DNA of 60,561 nt from Euryarchaeota archaeon UBA23 (lineage in GTDB: Archaea > Thermoplasmatota > Poseidoniia > Poseidoniales > Thalassarchaeaceae), in assembly GCA_002498725.1 (NCBI GenBank), contig DAIJ01000011.1, positions 1 through 60,561 of the forward strand. Reading direction: 5' to 3'. A model generated the notes under the pieces. The model saw nothing but the letters and a program-made list of their open reading frames with translations. It had not been told where the DNA came from and made no database searches. The translations under genes and the position numbers were made by a program. Shown piece by piece: positions 1-8,660 of the stretch. Positions within the stretch are counted from its first letter, which is position 1. Each line of letters starts with the position of its first letter.

Positions 1-69
1 TTATCGCAGCTTGTCACGACCTTCTTCGGCTCTCTAGCCGAGCCATCCCCCAGTCGGGTTGTAGCATTG
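1..69 (-). rRNA. 23S rRNA, 5' end (partial)
   Basis: Read on the minus strand, this stretch gives the conserved start of an archaeal large-subunit rRNA. The block GGATGGCTCGGCT is followed by GAGAGCCGAAGAAGGTCGTG and ACAAGCTGCGATAA. This matches the start of haloarchaeal 23S from memory (TACTATGCC, GCTCGGC, GACGTGCCAAGCTGCGATAA). The mature 5' end is estimated near base 66-69 from that alignment. The gene runs out of the window on the left, so only about 65-70 nucleotides are present. No 16S gene or tRNA lies upstream on this strand; a coding gene does, as expected if 16S and 23S are unlinked as in Thermoplasma. Confidence 0.88.
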
Positions 70-315
70 TTTGATTTCTACATACCCACTATAACACATT
101 TACATTTGTGAGGACTGAACACATGTTCAGTCGTCTCCTCTGGTGTCCAGGCATATCGATTCTATCTGGTCTCTCAGACCAATCCGTCTCCCCGCAGGGC
201 GAACCAGTCTCGACCACTTCCCCCTGTATGTGCCCATACAAGGGTGCACCAAAAGCATCCGTGCGACCTACCTTCGGTATATGAACGATGCGGGTGTAAA
301 ATTTAGTCTATGAAT
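70..315 (-). other. Structured 5' leader of the 23S rRNA transcript
   Basis: About 245 bases lie between the likely transcription start and the 23S 5' end, with no supported gene. Several exact inverted repeats can be read. At 113-132 an 8-bp stem closes a 4-base loop (GACTGAAC/GTTCAGTC). At 167-181 there is a 6-bp stem (TGGTCT/AGACCA). At 225-240 a 6-bp stem (TGTATG/CATACA) extends to 221-244 across one mismatch. A TACC-GAA-GGTA hairpin lies near 270. In archaea the 23S leader normally pairs with its trailer to form a processing stem; the trailer is outside the window. I looked for tRNA, 5S, SRP RNA and RNase P RNA signatures and found none. Confidence 0.5.
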
Positions 316-331
316 GCAGCATAGAGAGCCG

Positions 332-341
332 AAATATATCA
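332..341 (-). promoter_or_regulatory. TATA-like box for the 23S rRNA transcript
   Basis: On the minus strand the sequence TTGATATATTTC lies at about 331-342, a good archaeal box A. Initiation would be expected 22-27 bases downstream, near 308-315, just before the structured leader. It overlaps the last codons of the small zinc-ribbon gene. Assignment is by motif and position only. Confidence 0.4.
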
Positions 342-680
342 ATCGGACCTAGATGAATTGATATCTTCTATTCCATATAGTAGATTTATTGGTTTATTTT
401 CAACAATATCGCTGTTTTTAGTGTCTGATTTTTCTTCGGAATTAGGAGTATGATTAATGTCAAAAAGCAGATCATAGTGGGTTCTTTCTGAAGTTCTTTC
501 TTTTGATGCGGGAGCACTTTGAAGAGCATTTTCATCTCCAATCTGTTTTATTCCGAAGGGTAATTCAATCGAATTACCTCCATCAGAAGATTCGGATTTG
601 GGGACCTCAATGTTTGAACTTCCACAAATATTGCAATATCCAGATTTATCCATTATCAGGTTGCAGACAGGACATTCCAT
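339..680 (-). CDS. Small zinc-ribbon protein of unknown function
   Basis: A 113-residue protein. Its N-terminus holds two CxxC knuckles (C3, C6, C16, C19), the pattern of a short zinc ribbon. The rest is polar and Ser/Asp/Glu-rich with no visible fold, signal peptide or membrane helix, so it is probably cytoplasmic. It starts at ATG 680, 28 bases after the antiporter stop, with GAGG about a dozen bases upstream, so it may be cotranscribed with that gene. Its 3' end overlaps the inferred 23S promoter. The cysteine pattern supports it as a real gene. The function is unknown; such ribbons often bind nucleic acid or protein. Confidence 0.6.
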   Translation of the reverse strand: MECPVCNLIMDKSGYCNICGSSNIEVPKSESSDGGNSIELPFGIKQIGDENALQSAPASKERTSERTHYDLLFDINHTPNSEEKSDTKNSDIVENKPINLLYGIEDINSSRSD

Positions 681-707
681 GGTAATTCCAAACCTCGATC
701 TCTAAAT

Positions 708-2384
708 TTATTCGGACTCTAAATCTAAATTTTTCAAGTCTAAATCCTCTACATTCTCTAAATCCTTGTACACTATTGGAGTTAAACATAGGCTACCAAC
801 AATCAATATAGTAATAATTACAAATGGAATTATTGGATTGTCCCACTCAATGGCATATCTTACCACACAATACACTGTCGATAGCAACAGTGTAAGTATC
901 ATAATCGGAAAACCTGTACGGAAAAATCGATTAAATGAAATGTCATTCCCAGATTCTTCGGCTAACCCTGCAGCAACAACGTTAGCCGATGCACCAATGA
1001 TAGTGCCATTTCCTCCGAGGCAAGCACCAAGAGCTAAAGCCCATGCAAGAGGGCCTAATGCAAGATTTAGTGTGGGATCAGATGCCAGTTCAATTACTAC
1101 GGGGACCATGGTTGCAGTGTAGGGAATATTGTCAATGAATGCAGATGCAATTGCCGATACCCATAGTAATAATAAAACAGCCACCATCAATCTATCTTCC
1201 TCAGATGCTCGAGACACAGTATCTGAAATTAGATCTGCGATCATCTCTATCAAGCCCATGAATTCAAGCCCATGAATCATAATAAATAAACCAGCAAAGA
1301 AAATTATTGTAGTCCATTCTACAGAATCTAATTGTTCTTCAACATGATGTGGTGATGTCACTAGAAGCATTACAACGGCCCCGGCTATAGCAATTATAGC
1401 AACTGACGATAATGGATGAGAAATCTGAGAATGAGCGAAGAAGAGTAAAATTACTATTATCAAAATAGCACCTGATTTCTTAAGTAGTTCAACGTCTTTG
1501 ATACCGTATTGAAGTTTTAGTAAGTCGACGTTTCTTCTCCTATATCCTGAAAGTCCTGGTTTCTCAATGATTCTCAACAACCAGAAGGCAGGAACCATCG
1601 CAATCAATACTGCTGGGGCTACATGAATGACGAAATCGATAAAACCAATACTATCTGCTTCTAATACAGTTCCACTGAGGCTTTGACTGGATAATTGTGC
1701 ACCGATAATGATGTTTGGAGGATCTCCTATCTGAGTTGCTGCTCCACCAATATTAGAGAACATGACTTCTGCTATAATTAACGGAACTGGTTCTAAATCT
1801 AACACCTTACAAATTTGTATCGTCACAGGAACTATCAACAGAATAGTAGTAACATTATCAAGTAATGCTGAGAATACTGCAGTAATGATACATAGGATAA
1901 ATGTCAACCTCCATATCGAACCTCCACTACGAGCATATGCCTGGACGGCAGCCCACTCAAATAGGCCTGTTTTCGATAGAATATCGACCATGACCATCAT
2001 ACCTATTAGAAGTCCGATTGTTTCCCAATCAATCCACGTCATGATAATCATTAAATCAGGACCTAGTAACTTTTCACCGGGTAATAACTCACTTTTTTCA
2101 GGAGAATAGTATGTAGCAACATGGAGGGCAGCAACTGTTGCAATACCTCCTAAGGCTGCAGCTAGCGCTCTATGGACCCATTCAAAAACAATTAATGCAT
2201 AAACTGCTACTAAGATAATAATGGCTACAGTGACGGCCCAACTAGGCATCTCCGCAGCCTTCCAAGATGAAGATGAAGACCCTGAAGCAGCCATAACTGG
2301 ATTTGCTAGCCATAAAAATGCAAGTAAAGAAGCACCAGAGAGATACAGATTCCTAACTGCCATTCCAGTACCGCATGTCTTCAT
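708..2384 (-). CDS. NhaD/ArsB-family ion antiporter (ion transporter superfamily)
   Basis: A 558-residue polytopic membrane protein of the ArsB/NhaD permease group. Family features include a conserved mid-protein region with ALLDNVTTILLIVPV and NIGGAATQIGDPPNI, and a second-half repeat with AFIDNIPYTATMVPV and GGNGTIIGASANVVAAG. These paired DN(V/I)P-type and GG/GN loops typify the inverted-repeat helices of this superfamily. I count roughly 12 hydrophobic segments. The N-terminus has a leader-like stretch ending near VMAAS, as in bacterial NhaD. The likely role is Na+/H+ exchange across the cytoplasmic membrane; arsenite or another anion cannot be excluded. It starts at ATG 2384 (alternative ATG 2363). 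The small zinc-ribbon gene follows. Confidence 0.85.
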   Translation of the reverse strand: MKTCGTGMAVRNLYLSGASLLAFLWLANPVMAASGSSSSSWKAAEMPSWAVTVAIIILVAVYALIVFEWVHRALAAALGGIATVAALHVATYYSPEKSELLPGEKLLGPDLMIIMTWIDWETIGLLIGMMVMVDILSKTGLFEWAAVQAYARSGGSIWRLTFILCIITAVFSALLDNVTTILLIVPVTIQICKVLDLEPVPLIIAEVMFSNIGGAATQIGDPPNIIIGAQLSSQSLSGTVLEADSIGFIDFVIHVAPAVLIAMVPAFWLLRIIEKPGLSGYRRRNVDLLKLQYGIKDVELLKKSGAILIIVILLFFAHSQISHPLSSVAIIAIAGAVVMLLVTSPHHVEEQLDSVEWTTIIFFAGLFIMIHGLEFMGLIEMIADLISDTVSRASEEDRLMVAVLLLLWVSAIASAFIDNIPYTATMVPVVIELASDPTLNLALGPLAWALALGACLGGNGTIIGASANVVAAGLAEESGNDISFNRFFRTGFPIMILTLLLSTVYCVVRYAIEWDNPIIPFVIITILIVGSLCLTPIVYKDLENVEDLDLKNLDLESE

Positions 2385-2441
2385 GTTCGTGGCTACTCAT
2401 TGCAGTCTTTGAATGCGTCGGAAAAAAAAATCTCTAGGAAT

Positions 2442-2714
2442 TCATTTAGAACGCCAAAAAACTGCAACGTTTCCCCGAAGAGTTACCAATATGGAATTAG
2501 ATAGTAAGGCAATTTGGTCAAATAAATTTTCTCTCTCCGAAGAACCTTCAACAACTCCTCTGTTTGCTTTTACTTTAACCAATTCACTTTTAGCCAATTG
2601 AGATTCGATTTCTTCTACCAACGAATCAGTAACTCCGTTCCTACCAATTCTTACAGAAACTTGTAGATCTCTATTATTTGCCATTTTACGTATTTGTGGC
2701 GGTATTTTTGTCAA
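2442..2714 (-). CDS. yhbY: YhbY/CRM-domain RNA-binding protein
   Basis: A 90-residue single-domain protein of the CRS1/YhbY family, which binds pre-ribosomal RNA in bacteria and introns in plants. The pattern VSVRIGRNGVTDSLVEEI carries the GxxG-type loop (IGRNG), followed by a helix and the LVKVKANRG strand seen in YhbY. The start is TTG 2714, four bases after the rnp4 stop, or ATG 2684, ten codons in; the conserved domain begins after the second. The order adk-rnp4-yhbY suggests one transcript. A CRM protein beside an RNase P subunit is a recurrent archaeal arrangement and fits a role in RNA maturation. Confidence 0.85.
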   Translation of the reverse strand: MTKIPPQIRKMANNRDLQVSVRIGRNGVTDSLVEEIESQLAKSELVKVKANRGVVEGSSERENLFDQIALLSNSILVTLRGNVAVFWRSK

Positions 2715-2718
2715 ATTG

Positions 2719-3036
2719 TCACGTCCTAAATAATGGTTTTCTACGAATTTTACCGCATTTGATACACGTTACCCTTAACATTCTATTGACTATTCTAATT
2801 CGTGAATTTGACCCCGGAGTCAGAATATTAAGGCACCCTCTACATATCAAATCATTAGTTATAGAATCTAACGGAATAGAATGACGCTTGGAAATTGCCT
2901 TAATCTGACTAGCAGCAGAATTAGAAAGTTTTTCATCGACAAATAAATTGTTCTCAAATACTTCCTTTAGATAAAAAATTGCACTTTCAGCAGCACTTCT
3001 TCTAGACCTTTTTCTTGAAGAATTCGCCCTCTGCAT
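2719..3036 (-). CDS. rnp4: Ribonuclease P protein component 4 (Rpp21/Rpr2)
   Basis: A 105-residue zinc-ribbon subunit of archaeal RNase P, which works with the catalytic RNA in tRNA 5' maturation. It has a basic N-terminus, an alpha-helical region (residues 15-50), and a ribbon formed by C65, C68, C91 and C94 (ICRGC and CIKCGKIRRKP). The KIRRKP end after the last knuckle is typical of Rpr2. Start ATG 3036 is supported by GAGGTG upstream, which overlaps the adk stop region; the gap from adk is 11 bases, so translation is probably coupled. yhbY follows immediately. The length is usual for the family. Confidence 0.9.
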   Translation of the reverse strand: MQRANSSRKRSRRSAAESAIFYLKEVFENNLFVDEKLSNSAASQIKAISKRHSIPLDSITNDLICRGCLNILTPGSNSRIRIVNRMLRVTCIKCGKIRRKPLFRT

Positions 3037-3047
3037 TTGAAAACACC

Positions 3048-3671
3048 TCAGATTCCGACAATTGAATCGCGTATTGATTCTGCAACTTCATCTATAGTTC
3101 CATTTCCATCCACTGAAAACAATAAACCCTTCTCAGAATACCAATCTGCTAGAGGCGCTGTCTGTTTGTGGTATGCCAATAATCTAGATCGGACTGTCTC
3201 TTCAGTATCATCTTTCCTTTGAATCAACCTTTTTTCTATTTCTAAAGGAGCTGGGTTGTATTCAACATGGTAAATATCGCCAGTTTCAGGATCCATTCTT
3301 CGACCAACAATGCGGTCAACTATAGCGTCATCAGGAACCTCTATAGAAACTACTGCAATTACGTTAGCTACTGATTCTAAAGCTTCAGCCTGCGGTATAG
3401 TTCTGGGAAAACCATCAAATAAAACGCCTGAAGAAGCGTCCGTTCTTTTTAGACGTTCAACAATTAATCCTATTATCACAGAGTCAGGAACTAATAGACC
3501 TGCATCCATATACTCTTTTGCTTCTTTACCCAAATCAGAGCCATCACTAACGGCGGCTCTGAGCATATCTCCTGTGGAAACTTGTGGTTTGCCAGTCATC
3601 TTAACAATGCGCCCAGCCTGAGTTCCTTTACCTGCTCCAGGAGGCCCAAAGAGAACAATTGATCCGCTCAT
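3048..3671 (-). CDS. adk: Adenylate kinase
   Basis: A 207-residue nucleoside monophosphate kinase that interconverts ATP + AMP and 2 ADP. The P-loop GPPGAGKGTQ is at residues 9-18, the AMP-binding STGDMLR segment follows, then DGFPRTIPQAEAL, and the LID region begins GRRMDPETGDIYH. The LID has no zinc-binding cysteines. This is the Adk family shared with bacteria, not the separate archaeal AdkA type. It starts at ATG 3671, about 50 bases downstream of a TATA-like element (GCTATAAATA, read on plus at 3743-3752). It leads a compact adk-rnp4-yhbY cluster. Confidence 0.93.
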   Translation of the reverse strand: MSGSIVLFGPPGAGKGTQAGRIVKMTGKPQVSTGDMLRAAVSDGSDLGKEAKEYMDAGLLVPDSVIIGLIVERLKRTDASSGVLFDGFPRTIPQAEALESVANVIAVVSIEVPDDAIVDRIVGRRMDPETGDIYHVEYNPAPLEIEKRLIQRKDDTEETVRSRLLAYHKQTAPLADWYSEKGLLFSVDGNGTIDEVAESIRDSIVGI

Positions 3672-3727
3672 GTGTAGTACGAGTGGGATTCTAGTATTAA
3701 GTCAGACGATGGAACAAAACTAAGTAA

Positions 3728-3741
3728 TAAAAATAAAAAAT
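3728..3741 (-). terminator. T-rich terminator after the large subtilase
   Basis: On the minus strand a run TTTTTTATTTTTATT begins about 35 bases after the subtilase stop. Runs of T on the non-template strand are the known intrinsic termination signal in archaea. No hairpin precedes it. It lies just past the adk TATA-like element, so the two signals are interleaved. Confidence 0.35.
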
Positions 3742-3742
3742 T

Positions 3743-3752
3743 GCTATAAATA
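3743..3752 (-). promoter_or_regulatory. TATA-like box upstream of adk
   Basis: The minus-strand sequence TATTTATAGC lies in the 103-base gap between the subtilase stop and adk. Initiation about 25 bases downstream would give a leader of roughly 50 bases. Motif and spacing only. Confidence 0.35.
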
Positions 3753-3774
3753 CAAATTTTTAATTCAACAAACT

Positions 3775-6700
3775 TCATCTATTCTCCTCATACCAGAGAT
3801 GGCCATACTCTACCCATTGCTCCATCGTCCAACCATCAGGTAGACCGCTGAGAGGCAGAGGCATCGCCCCCGGAGGGACATCGATTTTGGATAAGGAGGG
3901 TAAAGAACTTGAAAGGACTGAAGATATCTCTTCTTCGGAAATTGTTGAACTAAGTGCTTCACCTGCAGAGCCTGTATCAAGTGCAAACGCTCTCCTATCA
4001 CTTTGAGAACCTGCATGAATGGCAGAACCTATGGGAATTAACTCCTCTTCTGGGTTGAGTGACTGAATCCCTTCCTTCCTCATTCTAATTAAGCCCACTC
4101 CAAGACCAGCGATAACAACAAGGAAAATTATGGCTAAAGACCACTTCGGTAGTCCAAGACTGACTAGAAGACAACCAAATCCACTACATGAGTCGTCTCT
4201 GGCTCGAGATATTTCAAGAATAATTGAAGCGTCAGTATGTGATGTCTCATCACTACCATCTGTAGAATTAGAATATAATATGAAAGAATTTACTCCATGA
4301 TCGGCAGAAGATGATGGTTTCGCATTAACACTTAATTCAACAGAGTCCCCAACTTGGACAGATTCTATTGAATCAACGGATAATGAAATATCCCAATCCT
4401 CTAACATCTCTGCCTCAACGGTGAAGCCACTAGGAACATTACCAAGATTTGTAACTGTAACACTGAATTCTGCATTAGAATCTGAATTCACATCATTCAT
4501 GGAAATGGGATCAGAAGTGAGGCCAACCCATACTGAAGCTACAACTTCAACATAAAGTAAGTAAGTATGTACGACGGTTTCACCACCAGGAGTTGTGGCC
4601 TCAAGTATAATTGAAACCTGTTGATCGAGTACCCCTACTGGAAGATTTGCAGGAAGGATAAGACCCACAGTGACAATTGCTTCCCTATTCATTTCCATTT
4701 GGGTTGGAATCAAAGATTGGAATCCACCAACCCAACCCTCTGGTAGACTACCAATTGTCCATTGGGTGTACAGAGGGACGTTGCCAGAATTTCTAACACT
4801 GATATCTGCAGTTCCGGTTCGACCTAGGGATACAGGAATGATGCCGCCTTCTGAAGTCTCTAAAGCCGCAACCTCTTGAACAATAAATCTAGTACCGTTA
4901 GTCACCATTACTCCATCATTCAAGGTTGTTCTTATGGTTAATGTATTCTTAGCACCCATTTCAGCATTAAGAGGAACTATCATTTGAACTATTAGAGTAG
5001 TGCTATCTCCCGCGTTAATTGAGAAGGATATTTTGTTTTCTATTGAAGTTTCTTCACCGTGTACAATCTGAGTATTCCAAGTATTCAAAGAAGAACTAGC
5101 GGTCATTTCAAAATTCATATCAACATTGCCATCATTCGAAACTATAACAGAAGTTTCGATCATGTCACCATTCAAAGAAGCACGATCTTCAGCAAGTGCT
5201 AAAGGACCCAAAATTTGACCTGATTCGTCTAAGAGATCTACTGAAAAATCATTATTTTCAAAGACATTCACTATTGCTATTTCAGTTGTAGAAACCGTAT
5301 TATCTTGAATTGAAGTTGTCACACATGTAACCTCTTCGGTTATGCCAGCAGCAGGATCTCCTTGATTCACAGTAGGGACAAGTACGTGTATAGGAAGTGG
5401 CAAGAATTGTAATCTACTAAGTGGGTCAAGAATTACCGAATTAGACTGGCTAGAACCTATATTTATGATCCAATTTGAGGCACTAGTGCATTGTACTGAG
5501 TATTGTGTAGGGCCATTTCCTGTGTTTCTAATTGATAGAGAATAACTTGCAAAATTTCCAGGTTCAGCGCCTAAGTCTGAACCAGTACCTGCTAAGATTG
5601 TGTATAGGCCCTCAACTCTTTCAACAATTGTAGTTATCCTTATTGAATGAGATATTGTGGGCGCATTTCTATCAAAAAGATTGACATCATTTACAAAAGT
5701 ACCTGGAATGGCATATCTAGCACCTGAAGAATCAGTAAGATCTACATCTACATTTTCAAGATTTAGAGTTACAATTACTGAATCACCAGTTTCTCCATAA
5801 GGTTCCAAATCCCAAGGTCCGGATTCATTCAATAATTTCCACCACTCGTCGTCAGGAGCTTGTAAAATCCCCTGCTCATCAATAAATTGCATAGGAGTGA
5901 CACTTAGACCTACACTGACTGGTGACGTACCTTCATTCCTTAATTCAAATTCGTAACTTACTAAGCCACCATTTCTAGGATCCAAAGTTCTAGATAATGC
6001 TTCCTCCAATTCAGAATTGGTTATTGGAATTGTACCATCATCCATCAAAGGAGTTATTCTTACACCAATTTGACTTACTTCTACAATCATTTCATAACGG
6101 TTATTATCAATCCCATTAATTTCATCATTCAACTCTGATACTTCTCCACCTGTATCAAGTACGACTTCAATAATATGGTCTCCTGTTGTCTGGAATGAAT
6201 GAGGGAAAACTATGGATGTTGTGGCTCCAGCCTGAAGATTTCCTTGTTGAGAGGTGTAGAGAACGGTGCCCTCGGTTAAGTCATTGACCTCTACCGAATA
6301 TGACCCCGTTCCTAACGATGCTTGGTTCCTCCATGCTGCCTCAATAAGTATTAGATCACCCTGTAGAGGATTTTCAACAGAAGTCGACAAAGATCCTTCA
6401 AATACTGATAAATCTGCTACACTCATTTCATTTATCGCACCGCTAGTTACCAAAGCAAAACCTTGAGTGAAACCCCCTGAGTGTCCGACCCTTACTGACC
6501 AAGTACCTACTTCTGGATTACTGATCTTCACCCTCTCAACGTTGTTTTTATTATCTATAACCCCCCCACTAAATGATTCACCATTAGAAAATTGATTACC
6601 AAAATATTGCGTTCCATCAGGAGAAGTGACGATTAGATCTAAATCATTGACTAATTTCGTGGCTGTTTGATTCGATATAGATGAGGCTTCTCTGTCCACC

Positions 6701-8541
6701 CAATTCAAAGTTATATCAAAAGGGCTATTACTATTTACAGAAAATGTGTATACGAAAGAATGACCAGGGTCTAAAACTTGTGAATCATCATAAAGTAAAT
6801 CAAGAGAAGTAGATCCGTCCATTGGAGATATTGAATTGGCTACATCTATTTGCCCCCAACCCTCAAAGGAATTTGGAATATTCAAATCTCCAATATCTTT
6901 AGCACCATTAATGAGTAAAGCCTTGATCAAATCAGATCGAGGTTCCGATATTCCTGCTACTTCACGTAAGTGTTGTCTAACCTGAGTAGCCCCCCCAGCT
7001 GCTACCGCAGTAGCCATCGAAGTCCCATTCATTGCGATATAAAGAGGAGTCGCCCCGTCAGAGTGAGTTGAATCGGAGCAATCCATACCTTGTGGATTAG
7101 ATGCTTCTTCCGCTCTAGCAGAACACAATAATACCCCAGGAGCAACTAAATCTGGTTTGATTCGTCCATCTAAAGTCTCTCCAGAAGATGAAAAGGATGC
7201 AACTGAACCCTCAGGCAAACCCCCCATTGAACCGGTTGTTGAGGCTCCAATAGTTAGGACATTTTTAGCAGTACCAGGAGGAGTTACAGTATTTGCCCCA
7301 TCTGACCCCAACTCACCTGAAGAAAAGAGAACAAGGAATTTAGGGTTATCAACTATGAATTGATCTGCCGAACGAGAATCTCCTGAATATTGACCTACCA
7401 AATTTTCGTTACCCCATGAATTAGTCTGTATTCGTGCTGAGTTATCCCAAGCATGTTCAAACATATCGTACAAAGACCCCCAACGAGCAAGTATTCCGGA
7501 GGAGTCAACTTCTAATTGATAGAAATGGAATGTTGCTGATGGAACCATCCCCTGTGCTGATGAATCACCTGTACCGTCACCGAGAATTGTTGCCGTAACA
7601 TGAGTACCATGACCTGAATTCATATCTGCAGCTGAATTATCTGGTCCGAATTGATTGTAGATACCGCGAATTCTTCCATCGAAATCCCCATGATTTGAAT
7701 CAAGTCCAGTATCACTTATTGCAATAACCTCTCCTGTACCATTTAGAGTATTTGAAGAAGCAATGAATGCCTGAGATACTCCTGATATATCAGCAGCATT
7801 TGAATTATGAATGGTAATACGTGATGCTTCTTGTATGTGCAAAATCCTGCCATCCATAGCAAGAATTGGTATCCAAATAGCATTAACTGAACGTGGTTGA
7901 CACAGATTAGAATCGCATATCATATCAATTGGGACTTTGTCTGAAACCCTGTAGAGGTCTGATGCTAAATCAATTAATTCATCATCGGTTATACCCTCCG
8001 CAGGAATAATATCAAGATCTAGAACGACATTAGCCCTACCCGATGATCTTGTAATCTCAGAAGAAACTCGCCACGCAATAGGCAACTCCCCTACCCATCT
8101 GATCTCTTCGGAATTCTCTAATGCACTCACAACAATATCGGTATCTATTTGAGATGGTATTCTGACAATTATAACATCGTCTGGCATATAGTCTTGGAAA
8201 TAAAGACCCATTTCAGAAACTAAGGACAGAACTGGATTGAGATTGGCAGATTTAGATTGTACAATCAAAAATCCAGTTCTTTCAAGAGCCATTTGGTCAT
8301 ATAGGTTTTCAGGTCCTATTGGGATTGGCTCAAACAATGGATCAAATGAACCATATGGTGAATGAATAAGACCACTTGATTCTCGTAATTCATAATCGGA
8401 TTGATAAAAATTGTTCAAACTAGAAATTGTTTTTTCATTGTCTTCCGAATTCTGAAAATTTGAGGCTGCAACTATTCCACTTGAAAAACCACTTAGGATG
8501 AGCAAAATAATACTTGAGAGTGCAAATCGCCGCCCATCCAT
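3775..8541 (-). CDS. Large secreted, membrane-anchored subtilisin-like protease (S8)
   Basis: A 1588-residue protein. Residues 1-26 form a signal peptide. A propeptide-like region precedes an S8 catalytic domain at about 265-525, with D277 (AISDTGLD), H311 (SGHGTH) and S508 (NGTSMA). A beta-rich region resembling a PPC/P domain follows (about 585-690, DLDLIVTSPDGTQYFG), then a CARDB-like domain and several Ig-like repeats. A single helix at about 1462-1485 and a cytoplasmic tail of about 100 residues end the protein. It is predicted to face outward from the membrane and degrade or process proteins. Oddities are Glu410 where the oxyanion-hole Asn is expected (FSSGELG) and a Trp-rich tail motif (GWTMEQWVEYG). 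It stands alone between GAPDH and adk. Confidence 0.88.
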   Translation of the reverse strand: MDGRRFALSSIILLILSGFSSGIVAASNFQNSEDNEKTISSLNNFYQSDYELRESSGLIHSPYGSFDPLFEPIPIGPENLYDQMALERTGFLIVQSKSANLNPVLSLVSEMGLYFQDYMPDDVIIVRIPSQIDTDIVVSALENSEEIRWVGELPIAWRVSSEITRSSGRANVVLDLDIIPAEGITDDELIDLASDLYRVSDKVPIDMICDSNLCQPRSVNAIWIPILAMDGRILHIQEASRITIHNSNAADISGVSQAFIASSNTLNGTGEVIAISDTGLDSNHGDFDGRIRGIYNQFGPDNSAADMNSGHGTHVTATILGDGTGDSSAQGMVPSATFHFYQLEVDSSGILARWGSLYDMFEHAWDNSARIQTNSWGNENLVGQYSGDSRSADQFIVDNPKFLVLFSSGELGSDGANTVTPPGTAKNVLTIGASTTGSMGGLPEGSVASFSSSGETLDGRIKPDLVAPGVLLCSARAEEASNPQGMDCSDSTHSDGATPLYIAMNGTSMATAVAAGGATQVRQHLREVAGISEPRSDLIKALLINGAKDIGDLNIPNSFEGWGQIDVANSISPMDGSTSLDLLYDDSQVLDPGHSFVYTFSVNSNSPFDITLNWVDREASSISNQTATKLVNDLDLIVTSPDGTQYFGNQFSNGESFSGGVIDNKNNVERVKISNPEVGTWSVRVGHSGGFTQGFALVTSGAINEMSVADLSVFEGSLSTSVENPLQGDLILIEAAWRNQASLGTGSYSVEVNDLTEGTVLYTSQQGNLQAGATTSIVFPHSFQTTGDHIIEVVLDTGGEVSELNDEINGIDNNRYEMIVEVSQIGVRITPLMDDGTIPITNSELEEALSRTLDPRNGGLVSYEFELRNEGTSPVSVGLSVTPMQFIDEQGILQAPDDEWWKLLNESGPWDLEPYGETGDSVIVTLNLENVDVDLTDSSGARYAIPGTFVNDVNLFDRNAPTISHSIRITTIVERVEGLYTILAGTGSDLGAEPGNFASYSLSIRNTGNGPTQYSVQCTSASNWIINIGSSQSNSVILDPLSRLQFLPLPIHVLVPTVNQGDPAAGITEEVTCVTTSIQDNTVSTTEIAIVNVFENNDFSVDLLDESGQILGPLALAEDRASLNGDMIETSVIVSNDGNVDMNFEMTASSSLNTWNTQIVHGEETSIENKISFSINAGDSTTLIVQMIVPLNAEMGAKNTLTIRTTLNDGVMVTNGTRFIVQEVAALETSEGGIIPVSLGRTGTADISVRNSGNVPLYTQWTIGSLPEGWVGGFQSLIPTQMEMNREAIVTVGLILPANLPVGVLDQQVSIILEATTPGGETVVHTYLLYVEVVASVWVGLTSDPISMNDVNSDSNAEFSVTVTNLGNVPSGFTVEAEMLEDWDISLSVDSIESVQVGDSVELSVNAKPSSSADHGVNSFILYSNSTDGSDETSHTDASIILEISRARDDSCSGFGCLLVSLGLPKWSLAIIFLVVIAGLGVGLIRMRKEGIQSLNPEEELIPIGSAIHAGSQSDRRAFALDTGSAGEALSSTISEEEISSVLSSSLPSLSKIDVPPGAMPLPLSGLPDGWTMEQWVEYGHLWYEENR

Positions 8542-8584
8542 GTTTCACTCGGACAATTATGGGCTTTTTGACAGTTGATGCTAG

Positions 8585-8599
8585 TTGACCATAGGTCAA
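8585..8599. promoter_or_regulatory. Perfect inverted repeat upstream of the large subtilase
   Basis: TTGACC-ATA-GGTCAA is an exact 6-bp palindrome with a 3-base spacer, 44-58 bases upstream of the subtilase ATG. It lies next to an A/T-rich stretch that could hold box A, so it is placed like an operator for a dimeric regulator. No binding protein can be named. Confidence 0.3.
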
Positions 8600-8636
8600 T
8601 TTAGTGTAAAAAACCACAAAATAAGCCAATTTATGT

Positions 8637-8643
8637 AAAAAAA
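8637..8643 (-). terminator. T-run after GAPDH
   Basis: Seven consecutive T on the minus strand begin 18 bases past the GAPDH stop, with more T-rich sequence before them. This fits archaeal T-run termination. No stem-loop is evident. Confidence 0.35.
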
Positions 8644-8660
8644 TATTGTTTTTAGACGTT

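Noticed and set aside
100..300. Possible tRNA, 5S, SRP RNA or RNase P RNA in the 23S leader (GGTTCGCCC resembles a T-loop)
   Set aside because: No cloverleaf, no SRP helix 8 core and no RNase P conserved blocks could be traced.
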